Positions 18,295-27,650 of a stretch of DNA of 64,000 nt are shown here, piece by piece. A program made the position numbers and the translations under genes. The stretch comes from Rhodocyclaceae bacterium (GTDB taxonomy: Bacteria; Pseudomonadota; Gammaproteobacteria; Burkholderiales; Rhodocyclaceae). Positions within the stretch are counted from its first letter, which is position 1; each line of letters opens with the position of its first letter. The stretch lies in contig JAGTRP010000006.1 in NCBI GenBank assembly GCA_018261935.1, positions 124,001 to 188,000 of the forward strand, read 5' to 3'. Under the pieces are notes generated by a model, which was given only the letters and a program-made list of their open reading frames with translations, was not told the DNA's origin and searched no databases.

Positions 18295-18560
18295 CCCCGG
18301 GCACCGTCATGGAAATCGGCCGCCAGGCCATCGAGGTGACCCTCGTCGTTTCCGCCCCCATGCTGCTCGCAGCCCTCGTAGTCGGACTCGTCGTGAGCAT
18401 CTTCCAGGCGGCGACCCAATTGAACGAGGCGACCCTGCAGTTCGTTCCCAAGCTGGTGACCATGTTCCTGATCCTCATCCTGGCGGGCCCCTGGATGCTG
18501 CAGTACATGACGGACTACATCCAGCGGCTGTTCCAAAGCATCCCCCAGATCATCGGCTAG
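18291..18560 (+). CDS. fliQ: Flagellar export gate protein FliQ
   Basis: Small two-helix membrane subunit of the export gate. It has 89 residues from the ATG at 18291, which overlaps the fliP stop as ATGA. It reads [19 protein letters not shown], then [19 protein letters not shown] with the conserved FQAATQ(L/I)NE, and a second helix at about 50-75. Length and motifs are normal. Confidence 0.97.
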   Translation: MTPGTVMEIGRQAIEVTLVVSAPMLLAALVVGLVVSIFQAATQLNEATLQFVPKLVTMFLILILAGPWMLQYMTDYIQRLFQSIPQIIG

Positions 18561-18566
18561 GCCGCC

Positions 18567-19343
18567 ATGATCAGCCTCACGTCGGCCCAGCTCGACGCCT
18601 GGATTGCCGCCTTCATCTTCCCCCTCACCCGCATCCTGGCCGTCATCGCCACCGCTCCGTTCTGGAGCAGCACCGCCATTCCGAGGCGAATGCGGCTGGT
18701 GCTCGGCCTCGCCATTGCCGTCGGTCTCGCCCCGATGCTGCCCGCCATGCCCGCCGTCAGCCCATTTTCAAGCCAGGGAGTGTGGATCCTGGTGCAGCAG
18801 TTGCTGATCGGCATCGGCATGGGCTTCGCGATGCGCATCGTCTACTCGGCCGTGGACATGGCCGGGGAGTTCATCGGCCTGCAGATGGGGCTGGGTTTCG
18901 CCACCTTCTACGACCCGACCAACAGTTCCCAAACGCCGGTGGTTGCGGAATTCATGAATCTGCTGGCCCTGCTGCTCTTTCTCGCCATCAACGGCCATCT
19001 CTTCTATGTCGCCACCCTGGCCCAGAGCTTCACCGCCATCCCGGTCAGCACCACGCCGCTGGGCAATGGCAGCTGGCTGACCCTGGCGGAACTCGGCTCG
19101 CGCATGTTCGCCGCCGGATTGCTTCTGGCCCTGCCGGTCATCGTGGCTCTCATGATCACCAACCTGGCCCTCGCCGTCCTCTCCCGAGCCGCCCCGCAAC
19201 TCAACATTTTTGCCATCGGCTTCCCGCTTACCCTGATCGGCGGCTTCATCGTCCTGGCCATGAGCCTGGATTATCTGGCCACGCCCCTGCAGGCCCTCTT
19301 CGAAGAGGGGCTGAGCGCCATGCTGGGCTTTGCCAGGCCTTAG
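18567..19343 (+). CDS. fliR: Flagellar export gate protein FliR
   Basis: Seals the tip of the FliP-FliQ gate; multi-pass membrane protein. It has 258 residues, as usual, with four to six hydrophobic helices. Signature segments are PFWSSTAIPRRMRLVLGLAIA, GEFIGLQMGLGFATFYDP and a C-terminal FAIGFPLTLIGGFIVLAMSL. It is the last gene of the fliK-R operon. It overlaps by 4 bases a convergent lipoprotein gene. Confidence 0.96.
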   Translation: MISLTSAQLDAWIAAFIFPLTRILAVIATAPFWSSTAIPRRMRLVLGLAIAVGLAPMLPAMPAVSPFSSQGVWILVQQLLIGIGMGFAMRIVYSAVDMAGEFIGLQMGLGFATFYDPTNSSQTPVVAEFMNLLALLLFLAINGHLFYVATLAQSFTAIPVSTTPLGNGSWLTLAELGSRMFAAGLLLALPVIVALMITNLALAVLSRAAPQLNIFAIGFPLTLIGGFIVLAMSLDYLATPLQALFEEGLSAMLGFARP

Positions 19344-19792
19344 TTCTGGAGGAAGGAGTCGGCAGCCGGCCGGCCCACCAGCCGGATCATCCCTTCGGCC
19401 ACCCGGCGGGCGCCCAGAGTCTGGGAATCGATGCCTTCGCTGTATTCCATGAGCTGGTAGCCGCCGTAGCCCAGTTCCCGCTGCAACTGCTCGGCCCGCC
19501 GTCTGACGACCTGCATGGATTCCCCCGCACCGCCGGTGTGGTAGCGCTTCATCCGCAGGGATAGGCGGAAGGTGTCTTCGGCAAGGCGGGATTCGTCGAT
19601 TTCCCAGTTGGGAGCGAGGGGGTCGTACACAACGTAGATGGCCCCCAGGGCCAGAACACCCGACAGCGGCACCTTGAGGGTCGAAGTCAGATTGATGCTC
19701 TTGTCTGGGATGAGCAGCTTCGGTTTTCCCCCGGGTGAGCTGCACCCCGCCAGAATGGCCGCAGCCGCGAGCAGCGCCGCACCCCGCATCAT
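19340..19792 (-). CDS. Putative lipoprotein coupled to flgL
   Basis: A 150-residue protein I do not recognise. It starts MMRGAALLAAAAILAGC, a clear lipoprotein signal peptide with lipobox LAGC and Cys17. A short hydrophobic stretch near 44-56 (SGVLALGAIYVVYDPLAPNW) may sit on the membrane. The rest is polar with two helical parts (ESMQVVRRRAEQLQRELGYGGY). Its ATG overlaps the flgL stop as ATGA, so it is translated with the filament-junction genes. This suggests a late envelope or flagellum-associated role, but none is shown by sequence. Confidence 0.8.
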   Translation of the reverse strand: MMRGAALLAAAAILAGCSSPGGKPKLLIPDKSINLTSTLKVPLSGVLALGAIYVVYDPLAPNWEIDESRLAEDTFRLSLRMKRYHTGGAGESMQVVRRRAEQLQRELGYGGYQLMEYSEGIDSQTLGARRVAEGMIRLVGRPAADSFLQN

Positions 19793-21027
19793 AGGATGTT
19801 GAACAAGGACAGCTCGCTGGTCTTCTTGAAGGAGATCTGGGCCGCTTCCAGAGTCATTTGCTGGCGAGACATGTCCGTGATCGCCTTGGCGTAGTCCAGA
19901 TCCTGAAGTTGCGACAAATTGGACTTGTACTGGAGATCCACCTCCTGCCCGACGGTGGTCATGGAATCGAGGGCCAGCATCCTGGCGCCGATATCGGTCC
20001 GCACCCGCAGGACATTCTCCAATGCTTGATCCATGCTGTCGCCAATACGGACCAACTGGTTGCGGAAGCTTGTCTGCAGGGCAGGATTGCCTTGGGAAGG
20101 CGTTTCCAGCGCCTTGATGAACTGGTCGATGGTGGAAAAGAGGTCCTGGTTGGTGGTGGGCGCAACGCTGAAGGTGTCGCCAGCCGACGGAGCGCCCTCG
20201 ATGGATACCTGGAATTGCTGCGCTGGCGGCCCGGAGGGTCCCAGGACGATGGCCGAGCCGCTGGTATAAGGAAACCCCGGGGTCGTGGTCGCCGGCCCGC
20301 CGCCCGGCGGCGTCACCGTCAAGTCATAGGTGGTGGCACTGGTGAAGGTCAGGGCATAGGTGCTGCCATCGAAGCCGCTGATCACCGACCCGGTGGAAAT
20401 GATGCCCGTGCCCTGGTTGGCCGCACCGGGAGACGACATGAAGATGCCATTGCCCTGCCTGATCCCCATGAAGAGGTCGCTGCCGGGATGGGATACCGAC
20501 ATCTGGCGCCCGTTCTCGACCTGCAGCAGGCGCTGTCCATCGTCGCCGTTATAGGTGACCGTCCGGCTCCCCGGGGTCCCTGCCACGGCGATGGGGGGCG
20601 TTGCGCCGCGATAACCGGAAAACAGGTATTGGCCGTCGCCATCCGTACTGTTGGCCAAGCTCACCGCCTCGTCGTAACGCTGGCGTATTTCCGCGGCAAT
20701 GGCACGGCGGTCCCCATCGGTCAGCGTACCGCCGCCCGCTTCAACCAGCCGGGCTCTCACACTCTGAATCAGGTCTGTCACGCCGCCCAGGCGATCCTCC
20801 ACCAGGGCCAGCTGATTGGCGGCATTGCCCTGGTTATCGAGGAGCTGGGCGTTCATCGAAATCGACTGGGAGACGTTGAGCGCCTCGGATGCGCCGATGG
20901 GATCGTCCTCTGGAGCCAGGATGCGGCGCCCTGTCGACAGCTGGTTCTGCAGCTTGAACAGACTGCTCTGGTTGCGCTGTATTGACAGCGTGCCGCTATC
21001 GAATATCTGGGAAGTACTGACTCGCAT
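19789..21027 (-). CDS. flgL: Hook-filament junction protein FlgL (HAP3)
   Basis: Joins hook and filament. It has 412 residues, about 95 more than the E. coli protein. The N-terminal flagellin-like helix is typical (MRVSTSQIFDSGTLSIQRNQ, then LSTGRRILAPEDDPIGASEAL). The C-terminal helix ends SRQQMTLEAAQISFKKTSELSLFNIL. The extra length is in the middle (about 205-295): a Gly/Thr/Pro-rich beta region with YALTFTSATTYDLTVTPPGG and later PSAGDTFSVAP. That module resembles one in the neighbouring FlgK. Located 11 bases after flgK. Confidence 0.96.
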   Translation of the reverse strand: MRVSTSQIFDSGTLSIQRNQSSLFKLQNQLSTGRRILAPEDDPIGASEALNVSQSISMNAQLLDNQGNAANQLALVEDRLGGVTDLIQSVRARLVEAGGGTLTDGDRRAIAAEIRQRYDEAVSLANSTDGDGQYLFSGYRGATPPIAVAGTPGSRTVTYNGDDGQRLLQVENGRQMSVSHPGSDLFMGIRQGNGIFMSSPGAANQGTGIISTGSVISGFDGSTYALTFTSATTYDLTVTPPGGGPATTTPGFPYTSGSAIVLGPSGPPAQQFQVSIEGAPSAGDTFSVAPTTNQDLFSTIDQFIKALETPSQGNPALQTSFRNQLVRIGDSMDQALENVLRVRTDIGARMLALDSMTTVGQEVDLQYKSNLSQLQDLDYAKAITDMSRQQMTLEAAQISFKKTSELSLFNIL

Positions 21028-21038
21028 GATGATGCTCC

Positions 21039-23246
21039 TTAGGACCGTATGGCCAGGACGGAATCGAACAGCTTGGTGCCGATGTCGATCATCTTCGCCG
21101 CCGCCTGGTAGACCTGCTGGTAGCGCAGGAGATTGGCCGCTTCCTCATCGAGATTCACCCCCGACAGCGCTTCGCGGGCGCTCTGGGCCTGGGTCAGCAG
21201 GGCTTGCTGCGCCTGATTGGCGATCTGGGTTTCCCTGGTCTTGTTGCCGGTATTGTTCACGAATTGGGCGTAGGCCCTTTGATAATTGGCGGTCCCGCCA
21301 GCCACCGTGCTCTGGACCTGGAGTTTGCCCAGGGCGAGGGCATTCCGCCCGTCGGAAACGCCAGCGGCATTGGGGGCAACGGAAAAGATATCGCCATTGG
21401 CCGGTGTCCCCGAAATATCGAAGGCGACCCCGGCAAACTCGATCTTGGCACCGGAAACATAGGGAATCGTCGGCCCCGTATAGACCGTGGCCGTGCCTCC
21501 CGGCGTGGTCACCGACAGATTGGCATTGGCCGGCAGTCCGGCGAAGGTCAGATTGCCGCCACTGTAGGTCACCGTGACCCCAGTCGCCGGGACAGAGCCG
21601 GAACCGTAACCCGGCAGCGCCTGCCCATTGGAGATCGATCCGCTGCCGGTATTGCTGATAGCCGCACGGGTCTGGAAGGGAAAAGCCGCCGCGATCAGAC
21701 GAGGATCGGCGGCGATGTTCACATTCAGGGCGATATTGCGGGCAGCGCCGCGGGTCGGCTCGATCAGGAAGTTGTCGTTGATGCCCATGGCGCCCGAGGC
21801 CACATTGAGCGTAAAGCCTTCGCTCGCCGACACCGTTGTGGACAAGGCGGCGACGCTGGCATTGGTCCACTGCTTTTTGTCGCTCAGGCGGGTCAGGGTG
21901 TAGTTGGTGCCGTCATAGGCCAGGCGGTAGTCGCTGGTGGTCAGGTTGGTATAGAAGTTGGACGTCGCCGCCGAGGCCGAGTAGACGCTGGAGGACGCGC
22001 CGGCGGCGACGGTGGCGCCGGTCACGTCGATGCCTTCGGCAGCCGGTACGGCCGCCTGCAGGGCCAGCAAGCTGGCCGCCGACCAACTCTGCCCGTCCGA
22101 TTGGCGGGTCAGGGTGTAGGTGCCGGCATTGTTGGCCAGCGTATAGACCCCGGAGATGGGTGGCGGGGACACCAGGGTTGCCATAACCACGGCATTCCCC
22201 TGGTTATTGGCGTTCTGGATCACGCCCGGCTGCATGTTCTGCATGTTGAAGAAGTCCGGCATGAAGCCGGCACTTCCCGACGATTGCCCGAGGAGATCCT
22301 GGCCGAGGCTGTGCTGCGCATTGAAGGTCAGGGCCATGGAAGCCGCCACCCGACCCATTTCGTTGAAGGCCCGGTCCAGGCTTTCGGTCCGGAACCGCAC
22401 CAGCCCGCCCAGTTGTCCGCCGGTGACCAGGTATTCCGGCAGTTCCTGGTTTCTGCCGCTGGTCTGCAGGCCGACGACGATACGGGAAGGGTCGGAGACC
22501 GACGCGTTGGCGGTCATGGTCGTCGCATTGACGCCGACCACCAGTTGCTGGCCGGTGCCGATGAAGACGTTGTAGCTGCCGTCGCTGTTGGTGGAGGTGG
22601 TGACCTTGATCACCTTGTTGAGTTCGGCAACCAGCTGATCCCGCTGGTCGATCAGGTCGTTGGGCGGCTGGTTGACGGCGGACTGGGCGACGACGATGCG
22701 CTCGTTGAGGTCGGCGATCTGCCTGGCGTAGGCATTCACCGAAGCGACGGCGGAAGTGATCTGGCTATTGACCCCTTCGGCGATCTGGCTCAGCCGGTCA
22801 TCGATACCGCGGAAGCGGGAAACCAGGGAGTCCGCGGAAGAGACCATCGACTGCCGGGTGGACAGGGAAGAGGGATCGGCTGCGACCTGCTGGACGCCGC
22901 GGAAGAAATCCTGCAGCGCGGGCGACAGGCCCGAGCTGGTGTCGGCCAGCATATTGTCGATCTGCGTGATTTCGGCGTAGTAGTTGTCCAACTCGCTGAT
23001 GTTGGTCTGGGAGGTATTCAACTGCCCGGCCAGGAAATCGCTGTACATGCGCTCGACGGTGGCCACATGGGTGCCCTGCCCGATCGCACCCGCCCCAGAC
23101 ATGATCGGCAGGTTGGCGGCCTGGATCGTTCTCTGCCGGGTATAGCCGGGCGTGTTCGCATTGGTGATGTTGTGCTCGGAGGTCAGCAAACCCAATTGGG
23201 CTGCCTGCAGCCCCGTGACGCCGATACCGATGATTCCTGTGCTCAT
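21039..23246 (-). CDS. flgK: Hook-associated protein FlgK (HAP1), enlarged
   Basis: First junction protein on the hook. It has 735 residues from the ATG at 23246 (MSTGIIGIGVTGLQAAQ), preceded by TGGAGG; E. coli FlgK has ~547. The N-terminal rod-type motif includes HNITNANTPGYTRQR. The C-terminus is canonical (GVNLDEEAANLLRYQQVYQA). The extra ~190 residues lie at about 355-625. They contain two related repeats, TYTLTRQSDGQSW (376-388) and NYTLTRLSDKKQW (448-460), and a later block ending ISGTPANGDIFSVAP. These probably form surface-exposed domains. Confidence 0.96.
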   Translation of the reverse strand: MSTGIIGIGVTGLQAAQLGLLTSEHNITNANTPGYTRQRTIQAANLPIMSGAGAIGQGTHVATVERMYSDFLAGQLNTSQTNISELDNYYAEITQIDNMLADTSSGLSPALQDFFRGVQQVAADPSSLSTRQSMVSSADSLVSRFRGIDDRLSQIAEGVNSQITSAVASVNAYARQIADLNERIVVAQSAVNQPPNDLIDQRDQLVAELNKVIKVTTSTNSDGSYNVFIGTGQQLVVGVNATTMTANASVSDPSRIVVGLQTSGRNQELPEYLVTGGQLGGLVRFRTESLDRAFNEMGRVAASMALTFNAQHSLGQDLLGQSSGSAGFMPDFFNMQNMQPGVIQNANNQGNAVVMATLVSPPPISGVYTLANNAGTYTLTRQSDGQSWSAASLLALQAAVPAAEGIDVTGATVAAGASSSVYSASAATSNFYTNLTTSDYRLAYDGTNYTLTRLSDKKQWTNASVAALSTTVSASEGFTLNVASGAMGINDNFLIEPTRGAARNIALNVNIAADPRLIAAAFPFQTRAAISNTGSGSISNGQALPGYGSGSVPATGVTVTYSGGNLTFAGLPANANLSVTTPGGTATVYTGPTIPYVSGAKIEFAGVAFDISGTPANGDIFSVAPNAAGVSDGRNALALGKLQVQSTVAGGTANYQRAYAQFVNNTGNKTRETQIANQAQQALLTQAQSAREALSGVNLDEEAANLLRYQQVYQAAAKMIDIGTKLFDSVLAIRS

Positions 23247-23265
23247 GAACAACCTCCACTGAGGT

Positions 23266-23292
23266 TTAACGGCCAAATTGTTGGACTATTGA
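23266..23292 (-). promoter_or_regulatory. Candidate sigma-28 promoter of flgK-flgL
   Basis: On the minus strand GCCGTTAA (23273-23266) matches the FliA -10 GCCGATAA at 7 of 8 positions. Eleven bases upstream is TCAATAGT, only 4 of 8 to TAAAGTTT. flgKL are sigma-28-class genes in enterics, so the position makes sense, but the -35 is poor. Confidence 0.45.
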
Positions 23293-23300
23293 GGGGCCGA

Positions 23301-24287
23301 TCAACCGATCAAAGCTTGACGCAGGGTCGGTCCGTTGATGATCCGGGCCAGCTTGTCGGCATAGGCCGGATCGGTGGCGTAGCCTGCCTGCTGCAGACGT
23401 TTTGCAAACTCCGTGCCATCCTGGGATCCGACCACATTGCCGTACCTCGGATTGGAGCGCAGGAGATTGGCGTAGTCGCGGAAGGCCTCGGCATAGGAGC
23501 CATAGGAGCGGAATTTCTCGCTGACCCGCTGGGGCTGGCCATCCACATATTCGGTGGTCGGCGTCTCGATGCTGTCGCCGTTCCAGCTCTTGCCCGCCTT
23601 GATGCCGAAGAGATTGAAGGTGGATGTGCCGTCGGCCCGCCGAATCTCGCCCTTTCCCCAGCCGCTCTCCAGGGCGGCATGGGCCACCAGGAACTGGGGC
23701 GGAATGCCGGTGGAACGGCTGGCTTCCACGGCATGAGGCCAGACCTTGTTCACGAAGTCCTTGGCCGAGGGCGAAGCGGATTCGCCGGCGCCATAGGCTG
23801 CCAGGGCGGCCGTCGCCCGGCTGCTCACGCCAACCCCGTTGGCGGTGTCCGCCTGGGAGGCTGCCGGCTGCAGATGCCGCCCATCGGGCGCCGACAGCGG
23901 CAAGGCATTGCCGGCACGATTTGCCGGCGGCATGGCGGCGGCCGGGACGATGCCGGCGTCGGCTCCGTCACTCGCCTGCATGGCGCGGCCGAGCTGCTGC
24001 TCGATCAGGCGGGCGAACCCGACGCCCTGCCCGCTGGCCATGTTCTGGGCCAGCTGCTGGTCCAGCATCGAGGTGTAGAAGCGGGACTGGTCGCTGTTCA
24101 GCAAGCCGTCCTGGGGCGTGGCGTCGCGCATGCTCTTCAGCACCATCTGCAGGAACATGGACTCGAACTGCTGGGCCGCCGCCTGCAGCCCGGCCTTCGG
24201 ATCCTTCTGGAATTTCTCCCGCAGATCCTGGGTGCCCTTGATATCCGCCGCCAGGCGATTCGGGGTATTTTGAACCTTGATGGCCAT
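23301..24287 (-). CDS. flgJ: Rod cap protein and peptidoglycan hydrolase FlgJ
   Basis: Two-domain protein of 328 residues. The N-terminal rod-cap domain (about 1-100) contains FESMFLQMVLKSMRDATP, and a Pro/Ala-rich linker follows. The C-terminal glucosaminidase-type domain (about 173-325) opens the cell wall for the rod: AHAALESGWG carries the likely catalytic Glu207, with NLFGIKAGKSWNG and RSYGSYAEAFRDYANLL downstream. The two-domain form is the beta/gammaproteobacterial type. It follows flgI by 9 bases. Confidence 0.97.
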   Translation of the reverse strand: MAIKVQNTPNRLAADIKGTQDLREKFQKDPKAGLQAAAQQFESMFLQMVLKSMRDATPQDGLLNSDQSRFYTSMLDQQLAQNMASGQGVGFARLIEQQLGRAMQASDGADAGIVPAAAMPPANRAGNALPLSAPDGRHLQPAASQADTANGVGVSSRATAALAAYGAGESASPSAKDFVNKVWPHAVEASRSTGIPPQFLVAHAALESGWGKGEIRRADGTSTFNLFGIKAGKSWNGDSIETPTTEYVDGQPQRVSEKFRSYGSYAEAFRDYANLLRSNPRYGNVVGSQDGTEFAKRLQQAGYATDPAYADKLARIINGPTLRQALIG

Positions 24288-24296
24288 GGCGCGCCC

Positions 24297-25388
24297 TCAG
24301 ATGATCTCGAGGTCGGCCCGCAGGGCCCCCGCCGCCTTCATGGCCTGAAGGATGGCCAGAAGGTCCATGGGATTGGCCCCCAGAGCATTGAGGGCTTTCA
24401 CCACATCGGCCAGGTTGGCACCGGCCTTGACGTTCATCAGGCTGCCGCTGTCCTGCTTGACCTGGATATCGGTTCCGGGCTGGTAAAGGGGCTGCTCGCC
24501 GACCACCACCGACAGATTGCCGTGGGCGACGGCGCAAGCATCCAGGGTGACCCGCTGGTTCATGACCACCGAGCCGGTGCGGGGATTGACGATGACCTTG
24601 GCCACGCTGGCCGCCGGCCTCACCTCCAGGTTTTCCAGGCGGCCCATGAAGCCGACCCGGGCATCCGGGTCTTCCGGCGCCCGCACCCGGATCTGCCGCC
24701 CGTCCACCGCCTGGGCCGTCCCCGGCCCCATGGTCCCGTTGATGGCATCCACGATATTCTTGGCCGTGCCGAAATCGGTGTCTCCAAGTTCGTAATAAAC
24801 GAAGGCTCCCTGCCCCACCGGGGTCGGCACAGCCCGCTCGACGGTGGCGCCGGCGGGGATGCGCCCCGCCGAGAGATGATTCACCACGACCCTGGAACCG
24901 CCCGAGGAGGCCCCGGCGCCCCCCACCAGGACGTTGCCCTGGGCCATGGCATACACCTGGCCGTCGGCGCCCTTCAGGGGTGTCATCAGGAGGGTGCCGC
25001 CGCGCAGGCTCTTGGCATTGCCCATGGACGACACGGTGACATCGATAGGCTGGCCCGGCCGGGCGAAGGCCGGCAGATTGGCGGTGACCATGACGGCGGC
25101 CACATTCTTGAGCTGCAGCTTGGCGGCCTGGTCAGTGGACAGGTTGACCCCCATCTGGGACAGCATGTTGGCGATGGCCTGGGTGGTGAAAGGCGTCTGG
25201 GTGGTCTGGTCGCCGCTGTTGTCGAGGCCGACGACAATGCCGTAGCCGATCAGCTGGTTATTGCGCACGCCCTGGACACTGGCCAGATCCTTGATGCGCT
25301 CCGCCAGGGCCGGCTGGCTCCAGAGCGGCAACAGACAACCGGCCACAATTGCCGCCTGCCGGAACCATTTGCCGCAAAACTGCTTCAT
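24297..25388 (-). CDS. flgI: Flagellar P-ring protein FlgI
   Basis: Periplasmic ring protein around the rod. It has 363 residues. The signal peptide ends near LWSQPALA (about residue 29). Mature sequence begins [26 protein letters not shown], the family signature, followed by [17 protein letters not shown]. The C-terminal part contains [26 protein letters not shown]. Length and motifs are standard. It overlaps nothing and lies between flgH and flgJ. Confidence 0.97.
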   Translation of the reverse strand: MKQFCGKWFRQAAIVAGCLLPLWSQPALAERIKDLASVQGVRNNQLIGYGIVVGLDNSGDQTTQTPFTTQAIANMLSQMGVNLSTDQAAKLQLKNVAAVMVTANLPAFARPGQPIDVTVSSMGNAKSLRGGTLLMTPLKGADGQVYAMAQGNVLVGGAGASSGGSRVVVNHLSAGRIPAGATVERAVPTPVGQGAFVYYELGDTDFGTAKNIVDAINGTMGPGTAQAVDGRQIRVRAPEDPDARVGFMGRLENLEVRPAASVAKVIVNPRTGSVVMNQRVTLDACAVAHGNLSVVVGEQPLYQPGTDIQVKQDSGSLMNVKAGANLADVVKALNALGANPMDLLAILQAMKAAGALRADLEII

Positions 25389-25412
25389 GAAGCGCCTCCG
25401 CCGAAAAATCTC

Positions 25413-26078
25413 CTAGAACGGCATGACACTAAGGAAGAACCGTGCCAGCCAGCCCATGACTTGGGCATCGCTGATCTGGCCGGCCGATTTGTACTCGATC
25501 CGGGCATCGGCAATCTTGGAGGAGGGAATGGTGTTGGTGGAATCCACCCAGCTCGGATTGACCACGCCGGAGACCCGGACATATTCCTGCTCATGGCCGA
25601 TGGCCACCTGCTTCTCGCCGGAGACCAGCAGGTTGCCGTTGGGCAGCACCTCGATCACCGTGGCGGTCATGGTGCCGGTAAACACGTTGTTGTTGGCCGC
25701 CTCGCCCTTGCCGCTGAAATTATTGGCGTTCTTGGCCCCCAGGGACATGCCTTCGAAGGTATTGCCCAGCACGCCCCGCATGGGGGTATCCACCGATGCG
25801 CTGATGCTGCCCGAGCGGTCCAGCTTGTTGTTGGACTTGGTGGAGGCCGAGGTGCTTTCGGTGATGGCGATGGTCAGGGTGTCGCCGACATAGCGGGCGC
25901 GGCGATCCTCGAAGAGGGGCCGGCTGAAGGCCCCCTGGTAGATCGAGCCATTGCCGGCCACCTGTTCCGGGCGGGGCGCCGGCCGCGTGGTCATGGGCTG
26001 GTGCACATTGGTCGGCGGCACCGTCTGGCAAGCCGCCAAGCCCGCCAGCAGGACCGGAATCAGGACAGCGCGTTTCAT
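25413..26078 (-). CDS. flgH: Flagellar L-ring lipoprotein FlgH
   Basis: Outer-membrane ring protein. It has 221 residues. The lipoprotein signal is MKRAVLIPVLLAGLAAC, with lipobox LAAC and Cys17. The family signatures are present: GSIYQGAFSRPLFEDRRARYVGDT, then LTIAITESTSASTKS, and a C-terminal VNPSWVDSTNTIPSSKIADARIEY ending in WLARFFLSVMPF. Confidence 0.97.
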   Translation of the reverse strand: MKRAVLIPVLLAGLAACQTVPPTNVHQPMTTRPAPRPEQVAGNGSIYQGAFSRPLFEDRRARYVGDTLTIAITESTSASTKSNNKLDRSGSISASVDTPMRGVLGNTFEGMSLGAKNANNFSGKGEAANNNVFTGTMTATVIEVLPNGNLLVSGEKQVAIGHEQEYVRVSGVVNPSWVDSTNTIPSSKIADARIEYKSAGQISDAQVMGWLARFFLSVMPF

Positions 26079-26087
26079 GACCTCACC

Positions 26088-26870
26088 TCACAGCTGGGTC
26101 AGGCGGCCCAGCATCTGGTCGGACGTGGACACCACCTTGGAATTGAGCTCGTAGGCGCGCTGGGTCTGGATCATGGTCACCAGCTCTTCCGCCACATTGA
26201 CGTTGGAGGTCTCGACGTAGGCCTGGTTGACCGAGCCGGCGCCGTTGGTGCCCGGGGTGTTGGGGGTCGGGGTGCCGCTCGCCGCGGTCTCGAGGAACAG
26301 GTTCTGGCCGATGCTCTGCAGCCCCGCCGGATTGACGAAGGTCGCCAGCTGGATGCTGCCGATCTGGGTCGGCGCCGCATTGCCCGGCTGGGTGACGGTC
26401 ACCGTGCCGTCCTGGCCGATGGTCAGGGACTGGGCATTGGCCGGAATGGTGATGTTGGGCTGCACCGGAAAGCCGTCGGCAGTGACGATCTGGCCCTGGT
26501 TGTCCTTCTGGAAGGAGCCGTCCCGGGTATAGGCGGTGGTGCCGTCCGGCAGCAGCACCTGGAAGAAGCCGTTGCCGTTGATGGCGACATCCAGGGCATT
26601 GTCGGTCTTCTGCAGGTTGCCCTGGGTGAAGACGCGGGCCGTGGCCACCGGCTTGGCGCCGGTGCCGAGCTGGAGGCCGGTAGGCACCTGGGTCTGCTGG
26701 GACGATTGGGCGCCAGGCTGGCGGATGGTCTGGTAGAGCAGATCCTCGAACACCGCCCGCCCCCGCTTGAAGCCGTTGGTGCTGACGTTGGCGAGGTTGT
26801 TGGCGATGACGTCGAGCTGGGTTTGCTGGGCATCCAGGCCGGTACGGGCAATCCAGAGGGAGCGGATCAT
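26088..26870 (-). CDS. flgG: Distal rod protein FlgG
   Basis: Forms the distal rod. It has 260 residues, exactly the usual length. The N-terminal rod motif reads [33 protein letters not shown]-like, including [12 protein letters not shown]. The FlgG-specific region ([22 protein letters not shown]) distinguishes it from FlgF. The C-terminal helix is [24 protein letters not shown]. Confidence 0.97.
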   Translation of the reverse strand: MIRSLWIARTGLDAQQTQLDVIANNLANVSTNGFKRGRAVFEDLLYQTIRQPGAQSSQQTQVPTGLQLGTGAKPVATARVFTQGNLQKTDNALDVAINGNGFFQVLLPDGTTAYTRDGSFQKDNQGQIVTADGFPVQPNITIPANAQSLTIGQDGTVTVTQPGNAAPTQIGSIQLATFVNPAGLQSIGQNLFLETAASGTPTPNTPGTNGAGSVNQAYVETSNVNVAEELVTMIQTQRAYELNSKVVSTSDQMLGRLTQL

Positions 26871-26882
26871 GATCTATTCCTG

Positions 26883-27626
26883 TCAGCCGTTGAGCGAGAG
26901 CACTTTGTCGGCAATTTGGGCATTGGTGTCGGCCGTCTGCAGCATCTTGATCTGCATTTCGAACTGCCGGGAAAGGCTGATGAGATTCACCATCGCGTCC
27001 ACCACGTTCACGTTGCTTCCCTCCAGGGTGCCGGGGGAAAGCTTCACATTCTGGTCGGCATCGGCCGGCTGGCCGCTTCTCAGCCGGAACAGCCCGTCCT
27101 CGCCGCGCACCAGCTCAGCCTCGGGCGGATTGACCAGCTTGATGCGGCCGACGGCGTTGGCGTTGTTGGGGGTGCCGAAGGTGGGAACCACCGACACCGT
27201 GCCATCCGGCGCGATCTCGATGTTGTTGTCGGGCGGGATGTTGAGGGGACCGCCGTCCCCCGCCACCGTCTGGCCGCCCTTGGTCTGCAGGAGGCCATTG
27301 ACATTCACGTCGAGGCTGCCGGCCCGGGTGTAGGCCTCGCTGCCGTCGGGCATCTGCAGGGCAATCCAGCCTCGGCCCTCGACGGCCACATCCAGGGAGC
27401 GCCCCGTGTACATGACGGGACCGGTCTCGAAATTGTCCGCCACCGACGCATCCACCACGAAGGCCCGGGTCGGCATGCCGTCCCCCTGCACCGGCACGGC
27501 CCGGAAGCGGTGCTCCTGGGCCTTGAAGCCGATGGTGCTGGCGTTGGCCAGGTTGTTGGCATTGCCGGCCTGCTGCATGAAGACATGCTTGGCGCCGGTC
27601 ATGGCGGTGTAGATGAGGCGATCCAT
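26883..27626 (-). CDS. flgF: Proximal rod protein FlgF
   Basis: Proximal rod subunit of 247 residues. It starts MDRLIYTAMTGAKHVFMQQAGNANNLANAST, the FlgF form in which the glutamine-rich segment before NNLANAST differs from FlgG. It has the shared GRGWIALQMPDG(S/T)EAYTRAGSLDVN segment. The C-terminal helix (VVDAMVNLISLSRQFEMQIKML) is typical. It sits 12 bases upstream of flgG. Confidence 0.97.
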   Translation of the reverse strand: MDRLIYTAMTGAKHVFMQQAGNANNLANASTIGFKAQEHRFRAVPVQGDGMPTRAFVVDASVADNFETGPVMYTGRSLDVAVEGRGWIALQMPDGSEAYTRAGSLDVNVNGLLQTKGGQTVAGDGGPLNIPPDNNIEIAPDGTVSVVPTFGTPNNANAVGRIKLVNPPEAELVRGEDGLFRLRSGQPADADQNVKLSPGTLEGSNVNVVDAMVNLISLSRQFEMQIKMLQTADTNAQIADKVLSLNG

Positions 27627-27650
27627 GGCGGTAGCTCAGTCCGTTGGCGA

